DNA from: an uncultured Hungatella sp.
GTDB lineage: Bacteria; Bacillota; Clostridia; Lachnospirales; Lachnospiraceae
Assembly: GCA_910577935.1 (NCBI GenBank)
Contig: CAJTOT010000027.1
Coordinates: forward strand, 43,533-54,315
Length of the DNA: 10,783 nucleotides
Direction of reading: 5' to 3'
How positions within the stretch are numbered: position 1 is the first letter of the stretch; each line of letters begins with the position of its first letter. Position numbers and translations under genes: made by a program. Below, one piece after another: positions 1 to 5,775 of this stretch. Below the pieces are notes generated by a model. The model searched no databases. It had not been told where the DNA came from and saw only the letters and a program-made list of their open reading frames with translations.

Positions 1-1
1 T

Positions 2-271
2 GCCCAGATCGTTTTGTTTACCACCGGCAGAGGCACCCCCTTCGCGTCCCCCGTCCCCACGGTGAAGATCTCCAGCAATTCTGCCCTGGCGGGGAAGAAG
101 AACAACTGGATCGATTTCAATGCGGGCCGCATGGTGGAGGACAAGTCCAAGGAAGAGCTGGCAAAGGAGCTGTTTGACTATGTTCTGGAGGTGGCTTCGG
201 GCAGGAAGGTGAAGGCGGAAGAGGCAGGTTTTCACGATATGGCTATTTTTAAGCAGGGAGTGACCCTGTAG
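2..271 (+). CDS. uxaA: UxaA-family altronate/galactarate dehydratase, C-terminal fragment (5' end outside window)
   Basis: Only the last 89 residues are present; the frame is open from base 2 and ends in TAG at 269-271. The fragment carries the typical end of UxaA/GarD family dehydratases: an LFTTGRGTPFASPVPTVKIS stretch, then NNWIDFNAGR, then the characteristic ending MAIFKQGVTL. By family knowledge these cytoplasmic Fe-dependent lyases remove water from D-altronate to give 2-keto-3-deoxygluconate (UxaA), or from galactarate to give a keto-deoxy-glucarate (GarD). The downstream KDG kinase and KDPG aldolase fit altronate dehydratase best, because its product is the kinase substrate. Galactarate dehydratase cannot be excluded from the C-terminus alone. 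The gene is followed by a 148-bp gap and then the IclR regulator on the same strand. A short GCGT/ACGC hairpin at 281-294 lies in the gap, but it lacks a good U-tract. Confidence 0.8.
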   Translation, partial: AQIVLFTTGRGTPFASPVPTVKISSNSALAGKKNNWIDFNAGRMVEDKSKEELAKELFDYVLEVASGRKVKAEEAGFHDMAIFKQGVTL

Positions 272-419
272 ACGCAGCAGGCGTGAAGATACGCTCTTTA
301 AAGGCATATGCCGGCCCGGAGAAGGCATGCGACAGGAACAGACAGCAGGTGCCCCGGTCCGCCAAAACGAGTCAATGGCAGCGCTGACGAGACAGGAACG
401 TTTTCGGGAGGCATGAAGG

Positions 420-1184
420 ATGAAGCTGAATCGGACGACACAGAGAACTGTTGAGATACTGAAACTGATATCCAAGAATCCGGAGGGGATCACGCTGGAC
501 GACATATGCGGACAGCTCTCCCTTCCCAAGACCAGCGGTTACGACATCATCACCACCCTGGTGGAGATGGGTATGGCCAACGTGCAGAGAGGCCAGAAGC
601 AGACCTACACCATCGGCCTGACTGCATACCGCATCGGCATAAACTACACTAACAATCTGGATTTTCTGGGGGTGATCGAGCCGGAGCTGAAGGCATTTTC
701 CAGGTCCGTGGGAAAGACCGTGTTTTTCGGAGTGCGGTCAGACCATGAGGTGGTGTACATCTGCAAATTTGAGCCGGAGAATCCCATCATCACCACGGCC
801 ACGGTGGGGACGAAGAATCCCATATACTGCACTTCCCTGGGGAAGGCCATCCTGGCTTACAGCGACGAGGCTACCAGGCAGCAGGTGATGAACCGGATCA
901 CCTTCCGCCAGAAGACGGAGAACACCATCATGGACAGGAGGACTCTGAAGGCGGAGCTGGAGAAGGTGAAAGACCTGGGCTATGCCCTGGACGCCAGGGA
1001 GATGGAGGATCACATGGAATGCGCCGGAGCACCGGTGTTCGGCCCCGACGGCAGCGTCATGGGGGCCATCAGCGTGTCCAGCTTATACAAGCCGGGGGAG
1101 GACTATGACGCCCTGGGACGGCTGGTCTGTGAAAAGGCGGAGGAAGTGTCCAGATTGTTGGGATATCTGGGAAAAATATCGTGA
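420..1184 (+). CDS. IclR-family transcriptional regulator (KdgR-like candidate)
   Basis: 254 residues, the usual length for IclR proteins. Residues about 5-60 form the N-terminal winged helix-turn-helix (RTVEILKLIS, then ITLDDICGQLSLPKTSGYDI). Residues about 75-250 form the effector-binding domain, with the family hallmarks YCTSLGKAILAY and, near the end, GAPVFGPDGSVMGAISVSS. The ATG at 420 is preceded by GGGAGG (406-411), 8 bases upstream. IclR proteins bind palindromic operators as dimers or tetramers and often respond to small acids. E. coli KdgR, which controls KDG genes, belongs to this family. The gene sits between the dehydratase and the eda-kdgK operon, and the operon promoter begins 7 bases after its stop codon. 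Control of this operon through the two boxes at 1232-1266 is therefore a reasonable inference. The effector (KDG or a precursor) is not visible in the sequence. Confidence 0.9.
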   Translation: MKLNRTTQRTVEILKLISKNPEGITLDDICGQLSLPKTSGYDIITTLVEMGMANVQRGQKQTYTIGLTAYRIGINYTNNLDFLGVIEPELKAFSRSVGKTVFFGVRSDHEVVYICKFEPENPIITTATVGTKNPIYCTSLGKAILAYSDEATRQQVMNRITFRQKTENTIMDRRTLKAELEKVKDLGYALDAREMEDHMECAGAPVFGPDGSVMGAISVSSLYKPGEDYDALGRLVCEKAEEVSRLLGYLGKIS

Positions 1185-1191
1185 AATAGTA

Positions 1192-1220
1192 TTGACAAAC
1201 AGGGAAGAAACAGGTAATAT
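1192..1220 (+). promoter_or_regulatory. Sigma-A type promoter of the eda-kdgK operon
   Basis: TTGACA (1192-1197) and TAATAT (1215-1220) are separated by exactly 17 bases, a perfect -35 and a 5/6 -10 match. Transcription should start near 1227. The promoter lies just after the regulator's stop codon, so eda can be transcribed independently of the IclR gene. Confidence 0.85.
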
Positions 1221-1231
1221 CTTGGTATAAC

Positions 1232-1266
1232 AATCGTGTTTACGAAAAGGAATCGTATATACGAAT
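1232..1266 (+). promoter_or_regulatory. Two tandem TCGT-N4-ACGA operator-like boxes
   Basis: Two related 16-mers, AATCGTGTTTACGAAA (1232-1247) and AATCGTATATACGAAT (1251-1266), lie 19 bp apart. Each contains TCGT-N4-ACGA. The second core, TCGTATATACGA (1253-1264), is a perfect 12-bp palindrome; the first (1234-1245) is palindromic in its outer four bases on each side. They lie just downstream of the -10 box and before the eda ribosome binding site, where a bound repressor would block initiation or clearance. The IclR protein encoded immediately upstream is the obvious candidate binder, but this is inference. Confidence 0.65.
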
Positions 1267-1286
1267 TTATAAAGGAGAGAGAAGCC

Positions 1287-1937
1287 ATGAAAAAAGAACG
1301 GGTATTAGCAAGAATGAAGGAAGACTGCCTTGTAGCCGTAGTGCGGGCGAAGAATCTGGAGCAGGGCGAGAAGGTGGTTGACGCCATCATCGAGGGCGGA
1401 ATCAACTTCATTGAGATCACCATGACCATGGATGAGGGGAATCCCATCGATTTCATCGCGGCTATGGTGAAGAAGTACAAGGACAATGACAAAGTAGTCA
1501 TCGGCGCGGGCACGGTTCTTGATCCGGAGACGGCGAGACAGGTGATTCTGGCAGGGGCCAACTATGTGGTGAGTCCGGGCCTGAACGTGGAGACCGTGAA
1601 GCTGTGCAACCGCTACAGAGTTCCCATGCTTCCCGGCGTTATGACCCCGACCGAGGCCATCACAGCCATGGAGGCGGGATGCGACATCATCAAGATCTTC
1701 CCGGGCAACATCGTGGGACCGGCAGCCATCAGCTCCTTCAAGGGCCCCCTTCCCCAGGGCGAGTTCATGCCCTCCGGCGGTGTGGACGTGGACAATGTTG
1801 ACAAGTGGATCAAGGCAGGCGCCTACGCGGTGGGAACCGGCTCCAGCCTGACCAAGGGCGCCAAGACCGGCGACTTCGCGGCAGTGACAGCCAAGGCAAA
1901 AGAGTTTGTCGAGGCAGTGGCAGCGGCTAGAAAGTAA
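1287..1937 (+). CDS. eda: 2-dehydro-3-deoxy-phosphogluconate (KDPG) aldolase
   Basis: 216 residues from the ATG at 1287, close to the 213 of E. coli Eda. This start is chosen because AAAGGAGAG (1271-1279) lies at normal spacing. An in-frame GTG at 1236 would add 17 residues, but it has no such site and falls inside an operator-like box. The enzyme is a class I aldolase that splits KDPG into pyruvate and glyceraldehyde-3-phosphate, and members often also cleave 4-hydroxy-2-oxoglutarate. Visible family elements are FIEITMTM with the catalytic-base Glu43, VIGAGTVLDPETA, VVSPGLN, PMLPGVMTPTE, and DIIKIFPG with the Schiff-base Lys136. The phosphate-binding FMPSGGV and AVGTGSSL loops are also present. 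It is the first gene of the operon, with kdgK 50 bp downstream. Confidence 0.93.
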   Translation: MKKERVLARMKEDCLVAVVRAKNLEQGEKVVDAIIEGGINFIEITMTMDEGNPIDFIAAMVKKYKDNDKVVIGAGTVLDPETARQVILAGANYVVSPGLNVETVKLCNRYRVPMLPGVMTPTEAITAMEAGCDIIKIFPGNIVGPAAISSFKGPLPQGEFMPSGGVDVDNVDKWIKAGAYAVGTGSSLTKGAKTGDFAAVTAKAKEFVEAVAAARK

Positions 1938-1987
1938 GAACAGTCAGAAAAATCAATAAAAAGTCATATATAAAGGAGAAAGAAACA

Positions 1988-3019
1988 ATGGCAAAGATTG
2001 TAACCATGGGCGAGATCATGCTGAGACTGTCCACACCGAACAACGAGAAATTTATCCAGGCTGACGAATTTGATGTGAACTACGGCGGAGGAGAGGCCAA
2101 TGTAGCCGTGTCTCTGGCCAACTACGGACACGATGTTGAGTTCGTGACGGCAGTTCCCTCCAACCCCATCGGCGACTGCGCCGTGGCAGCTCTGAGAAAG
2201 TACAACGTAGGAACAAAGCACATCGCCAGAAGCGGCGAGCGCCTCGGAATCTATTTCCTGGAGACAGGTTCAGCCATGAGAGCATCCAACGTGGTTTATG
2301 ACAGAGCCCACAGCTCCATCTCCACGGCGGCTCCCGGCGAATTCAACTTTGACGAGATCTTCAAGGATGCCGACTGGTTCCATTTCACAGGAATCACACC
2401 GGCAGTCAGCGATGCCGCCATCGAGCTCACCGAGGCTGCCCTTAAGGCCGCCAAGGCTCACGGCGTCACCGTGTCTGTAGACCTTAATTTCCGCAAGAAG
2501 CTGTGGTCCTCCGAGAAGGCCCAGAAGGTTATGACCAACCTGATGCAGTATGTTGACGTGTGCATCGGCAACGAGGAAGACGCGGAGAAGGTTCTGGGCT
2601 TCAAGCCAGGCAACACCGATGTAACCTCCGGAGAGCTGGAGCTGGCAGGCTACGTTGACATTTTCAATCAGATGGCTGACAAGTTCGGCTTCAAGTATAT
2701 CATCAGCTCTCTCCGGGAAAGCCACAGCGCTTCCGACAACGGCTGGTCCGCATGTATCATGGACGGCAGGACAAGAGAGTTCTATCATTCCAGAAAGTAC
2801 CGCATCAGCCCCATCGTGGACCGCGTAGGCGGCGGCGACTCCTTCGCTGGCGGCCTGATCTGCGGACTGGCAGACGGCAAGGACATGAAGGCGGCTCTTG
2901 AGTTCGCAGTGGCGGCTTCCGCGCTGAAGCACACCATCCCCGGCGACTTCAACCTGGTTACCAGGGCAGATGTGGACAGCCTGGCCGGCGGCGACGGCTC
3001 AGGACGTGTCCAGAGATAA
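1988..3019 (+). CDS. kdgK: 2-keto-3-deoxygluconate kinase (PfkB/ribokinase family)
   Basis: 343 residues, somewhat longer than E. coli KdgK (309). The start at 1988 is supported by AAAGGAG (1972-1978), 9 bases upstream. The enzyme phosphorylates KDG with ATP to KDPG, the substrate of the aldolase encoded just upstream. PfkB-family features in order are GEIMLRLSTP at the N-terminus, the substrate-side GGGEANVA motif (residues 33-40), YDRAHSS, DLNFRKKLW (from Asp165), GNEEDAE, and the signature-2 region VGGGDSFAGG with catalytic-base Asp284. NEED-type residues and the double Gly-rich signatures agree with known KDG kinases. No internal damage is seen. Operon position directly after eda supports the assignment. 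Activity toward 2-keto-3-deoxygalactonate cannot be ruled out. Confidence 0.88.
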   Translation: MAKIVTMGEIMLRLSTPNNEKFIQADEFDVNYGGGEANVAVSLANYGHDVEFVTAVPSNPIGDCAVAALRKYNVGTKHIARSGERLGIYFLETGSAMRASNVVYDRAHSSISTAAPGEFNFDEIFKDADWFHFTGITPAVSDAAIELTEAALKAAKAHGVTVSVDLNFRKKLWSSEKAQKVMTNLMQYVDVCIGNEEDAEKVLGFKPGNTDVTSGELELAGYVDIFNQMADKFGFKYIISSLRESHSASDNGWSACIMDGRTREFYHSRKYRISPIVDRVGGGDSFAGGLICGLADGKDMKAALEFAVAASALKHTIPGDFNLVTRADVDSLAGGDGSGRVQR

Positions 3020-3040
3020 CAAGACTTTTAAATGACAACA

Positions 3041-3104
3041 TTGGAAGAGGACAGCTCTATGCTCACAGGTGCATCAGGACTGTCCTTTTCCAAGCCCTTC
3101 TTGG
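3041..3104 (+). other. Intercistronic RNA hairpin with an alternative fold
   Basis: In the 117-bp gap between the two kinase genes, bases 3041-3054 pair with 3080-3093 over 14 positions. All are Watson-Crick except one G-U, and the 25-base loop can itself form ATGC/GCAT. No U-run follows, so this is not a standard terminator. The end of the 3' arm, CCAAG (3090-3094), can instead pair with CTTGG (3100-3104), so a smaller hairpin competes with the large one. It may act as an mRNA processing or stabilising element that sets the ratio of the two kinases; the function is unproven. GAGAGG (3125-3130) for the next gene lies outside it. Confidence 0.55.
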
Positions 3105-3136
3105 CAGCGTGATGCCAGAAAGACGAGAGGTGAATC

Positions 3137-4165
3137 ATGAGCGACAAACGAACATTTGACCTTCTGACTCTGGGACAGCTACTTCTGCGCCTGTCTCCCC
3201 CCGGCAACGACCGGCTGGTGCGGGGGGACACATTTGTAAAACAAGTCGGGGGCGCGGAGCTGAACGTAGCTGTGGGAGTCGCCCTTTTGGGGCTGCACAC
3301 GGGTATCATCTCCAAACTCCCGTCCCATGACATGGGCAGCTTTATGAAGAGCAAGATCCGGTCCTACGGCGTCAGCGACGACTTTTTCATGTATGACAGT
3401 ACGCCGTCTGCCAGGGTGGGGATCTATTATTATGAAAACGGCGCTTACCCCAGAAAACCAAAGGTGATCTACGACCGGAGCAACAGTTCCTTCTACTCTC
3501 TGAACATCGACGAGATTCCCGATGAGGCATACAGCGCCAGCAGGTGTTTCCACACCACGGGCATCACCCTGGCTCTCAGCGAAAAACTGAGAGATACCGC
3601 CATCGAGATGATGAAGCGGTTTAAGGAGGCGGGAACACTGGTGTCCTTTGACGTGAATTTCCGCGGCAATCTGTGGACCGGCGAGGAGGCCAGGGAGTGC
3701 ATCGAGAAGATCCTTCCCTATGTGGATATATTCTTCTGCTCGGAAGACACGGCCCGCCTCACATTTAAAAAGACGGGAACCGCCAGGGAGATGATGAAGA
3801 GCTTTACAGAGGAATACCCCATCTCCATCGTGGCCTCCACCCAGAGGGTGGTCCACAGTCCCAAGCGGCACACCTTCGGATCTGTCATGTATGACGCCAA
3901 AAAGCAGGAGTACTACGAGGAGGAACCATATCGGGATATCGACGTGGTGGACCGCATCGGCAGCGGCGACGCGTACATCTCCGGCGCGCTCTACGGGCTG
4001 CTCACCAGCGATTTTGACTGCGCCAGGGCCGTCAGGTACGGCAATGCCGCCAGCGCGGTGAAAAATACCATTCCCGGAGACCTTCCCTCTTCCAATCTGG
4101 AGGAGATCGAGACCATCATCAAGGCCCACAGCCATGTGGGGTATCAGAGCGAGATGGCGAGGTAG
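3137..4165 (+). CDS. Second PfkB-family sugar (acid) kinase, KDG-kinase-like paralogue
   Basis: 342 residues, nearly the same length as the preceding kinase and collinear with it. It has GQLLLRLSPPGNDR at the N-terminus, VGGAELNVAVG in place of the substrate-side glycine motif, YDRSNSS, DVNFRGNLW (from Asp172), and RIGSGDAYISG with catalytic Asp278 intact. It therefore looks like an active ATP-dependent kinase that arose by duplication. It differs at substrate-side positions: GGAELN replaces GGGEAN, and CSEDTA replaces GNEEDA, so its substrate may be a related keto-deoxy sugar acid or another hexose derivative. The ATG at 3137 follows GAGAGG (3125-3130) at 6 bases. It lies in the same operon as kdgK, separated by a structured spacer. 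The exact substrate cannot be read from the sequence. Confidence 0.8.
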   Translation: MSDKRTFDLLTLGQLLLRLSPPGNDRLVRGDTFVKQVGGAELNVAVGVALLGLHTGIISKLPSHDMGSFMKSKIRSYGVSDDFFMYDSTPSARVGIYYYENGAYPRKPKVIYDRSNSSFYSLNIDEIPDEAYSASRCFHTTGITLALSEKLRDTAIEMMKRFKEAGTLVSFDVNFRGNLWTGEEARECIEKILPYVDIFFCSEDTARLTFKKTGTAREMMKSFTEEYPISIVASTQRVVHSPKRHTFGSVMYDAKKQEYYEEEPYRDIDVVDRIGSGDAYISGALYGLLTSDFDCARAVRYGNAASAVKNTIPGDLPSSNLEEIETIIKAHSHVGYQSEMAR

Positions 4166-4272
4166 TTAGGGAGAAACCTTCCGGCTGAGGGGGAGGCGCT
4201 TCTGAGGGGCGCTGAAGGCACGGGAGACACAACAGGAAAAGCAACACCAAAAATTTATGGAGGTATTTACTT

Positions 4273-5514
4273 ATGTCAGTATCAATCAAGGGCAACGTAA
4301 TCGTAGGACAGTCCGGCGGGCCCACCGCCGTGATCAACTCCAGCCTTGCGGGAGTCTACAAGACGGCCATGGACCGGGGCGCCAACAAGGTATACGGGAT
4401 GCTCCACGGCGTTCAGGGGCTTTTGGAGGAGCGGGTGGTGGACCTTGCGGACCACATCAAAAGCGACCTGGACATCGACCTGTTAAAGAGAACCCCCTCG
4501 TCTTTCCTTGGCTCCTGCCGTTATAAGCTGCCGGAAATTAAGGACAACACGGAAATCTATGAGAAGATTTTCAGGATTCTGGAGAAGCTGGAGATCGAGT
4601 ATTTCTTCTACATCGGCGGCAACGACTCCATGGATACCATCAAAAAGCTGTCTGATTACTCCCTGTTAAACGGCAGCAGGATCCGCTTTATGGGTGTTCC
4701 CAAGACCATCGACAACGATCTGGCGGTGACAGATCACACTCCAGGATACGGAAGCGCCGCGAAATATATCGCCTCCATCACCAAGGAAGTGATCCGCGAC
4801 GGCCTGGTCTATGACCAGGAACAGGTCACACTCCTTGAGATCATGGGCAGAAACGCCGGCTGGCTCACAGGGGCGGCAGCCCTGGCCTCCGGCGAAGACT
4901 GCGAGGGACCGGATATGCTGTTCCTGCCGGAGATTACCTTTGACGTGGAGCACTTTATGAAGAAAGTCACAGACCTGCAGAAGGTGAAGAAGTCTGTGGT
5001 GGTGGCTATCTCCGAGGGCGTCAAGGTGGCGGACGGGCGGTATGTGTGCGAGCTGACGGACAACATCGACTATGTGGATGCCTTCGGCCACAAGCAGCTC
5101 ACCGGAACTTCCCGGTATCTGGCGGGCCGCATTTCCAAGGAGATGGGGTGCAAGACCAGGGCCATCGAGTTCAACTCTCTCCAGAGGTGCGCGTCCCACA
5201 TCGTAGGCCGTGTGGATATCACAGAGGCCTTCCAGGTAGGCGGGGCTGCGGTGAAGGCGGCTTTCGAGGGCGAGACGGGAAAGATGATCATCTTAAAGAG
5301 AGTGTCCGACGACCCGTACATATGCGTGACGGACATCTATGATGTCCACAAGATCGCCAATGTGGAGAAAAAAGTTCCAAGGGAGTGGATTAACGAGGCG
5401 GGAGACTATGTGACCCAGGACTTTGTCAACTATGTAAGGCCTCTGATTCAGGCAGAGCTGACCCCGATTATGGTGGACGGGCTGCCCAGACATCTGAGAT
5501 TGGAAGACGTGTAA
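4273..5514 (+). CDS. pfp: PPi-dependent 6-phosphofructokinase (diphosphate-fructose-6-phosphate 1-phosphotransferase)
   Basis: 413 residues, longer than the ~320 of bacterial ATP-PFKs and in the range of PPi-PFKs. The start at 4273 follows GGAGG (4259-4263) by 9 bases. PfkA-family elements in order are VGQSGGPTAVIN near residue 12 (phosphate-donor loop), YIGGNDSMDT with Asp118, PKTIDND (143-149) with catalytic Asp147 and Lys144, and MGRNAGW (191-197) for fructose-6-phosphate binding. In ATP enzymes the positions of Asp118 and Lys144 are both glycine (GGDGS, PGTIDND). Asp plus Lys is the recognised mark of PPi use. The enzyme interconverts fructose-6-phosphate + PPi and fructose-1,6-bisphosphate + Pi reversibly in the cytoplasm. 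It is the last gene before a strong terminator. In this operon it may run in the gluconeogenic direction to make hexose phosphate from trioses, which is inference. Confidence 0.88.
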   Translation: MSVSIKGNVIVGQSGGPTAVINSSLAGVYKTAMDRGANKVYGMLHGVQGLLEERVVDLADHIKSDLDIDLLKRTPSSFLGSCRYKLPEIKDNTEIYEKIFRILEKLEIEYFFYIGGNDSMDTIKKLSDYSLLNGSRIRFMGVPKTIDNDLAVTDHTPGYGSAAKYIASITKEVIRDGLVYDQEQVTLLEIMGRNAGWLTGAAALASGEDCEGPDMLFLPEITFDVEHFMKKVTDLQKVKKSVVVAISEGVKVADGRYVCELTDNIDYVDAFGHKQLTGTSRYLAGRISKEMGCKTRAIEFNSLQRCASHIVGRVDITEAFQVGGAAVKAAFEGETGKMIILKRVSDDPYICVTDIYDVHKIANVEKKVPREWINEAGDYVTQDFVNYVRPLIQAELTPIMVDGLPRHLRLEDV

Positions 5515-5535
5515 AGCGGAGAGCTGTATATTCAG

Positions 5536-5586
5536 AGGGGGCGCGGCAAAATACTGTTTTGTCTCGGTCCCCCTTTTTTGTTTTTT
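5536..5586 (+). terminator. Rho-independent terminator closing the eda-kdgK-kinase-pfp operon
   Basis: AGGGGG (5536-5541) pairs with CCCCCT (5569-5574). Inside, CAAAA pairs with TTTTG around a TACTG loop, with an internal loop between the two helices. Two T-runs follow directly (5574-5579 and 5581-5586). It starts about 20 bases after the pfp stop codon. Confidence 0.88.
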
Positions 5587-5703
5587 GCAGATGCGCGGTT
5601 GCTGTCCGGTTATTGTTCAGGCAGGTCTGCGCTCTGGCTGCGCTGACCGTATGATAACAGTAACACTGTCCGCACGGCTTTACGGCAAATTAAAACATAA
5701 TTG

Positions 5704-5732
5704 TTGAAAGAAACGGTTAAATTGTGTAAACT
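5704..5732 (+). promoter_or_regulatory. Candidate promoter of the chemotaxis receptor gene
   Basis: TTGAAA (5704-5709, 5/6) and TAAACT (5727-5732, 4/6) are spaced by 17 bases in an AT-rich stretch 44 bases before the start codon. No clear SigD (flagellar) promoter was seen. The preceding 5587-5703 segment holds only a short imperfect inverted repeat (GTTATTGTT at 5609 and AACAGTAAC at 5656) and nothing recognisable. Confidence 0.5.
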
Positions 5733-5775
5733 ATAAGAGGCAGCATTTTACTATCGGGCACAGGAGGAGTGGCAC

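Noticed and set aside
303..312. 10-bp palindrome GGCATATGCC upstream of the IclR gene
   Set aside because: It is single and short, with no promoter nearby and no second copy; it could be chance.
1236..1286. GTG start adding 17 residues to KDPG aldolase
   Set aside because: It lies inside the operator-like repeat without a ribosome binding site; starting at 1287 gives the normal family length.
2270..2932. Antisense open frame (220 codons) across kdgK
   Set aside because: It overlaps a clear kinase and has no domain or start signal.
3179..4135. Long antisense open frame (318 codons) across the second kinase gene
   Set aside because: It mirrors a well-supported kinase on the + strand, has no ribosome binding site I can see and no recognisable domain; GC-rich coding DNA often leaves the opposite strand open.
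5609..5664. Imperfect inverted repeat before the receptor promoter, considered as a riboswitch or operator
   Set aside because: Only nine positions with one mismatch and a long loop; it lies upstream of the candidate promoter and matches no class I know.
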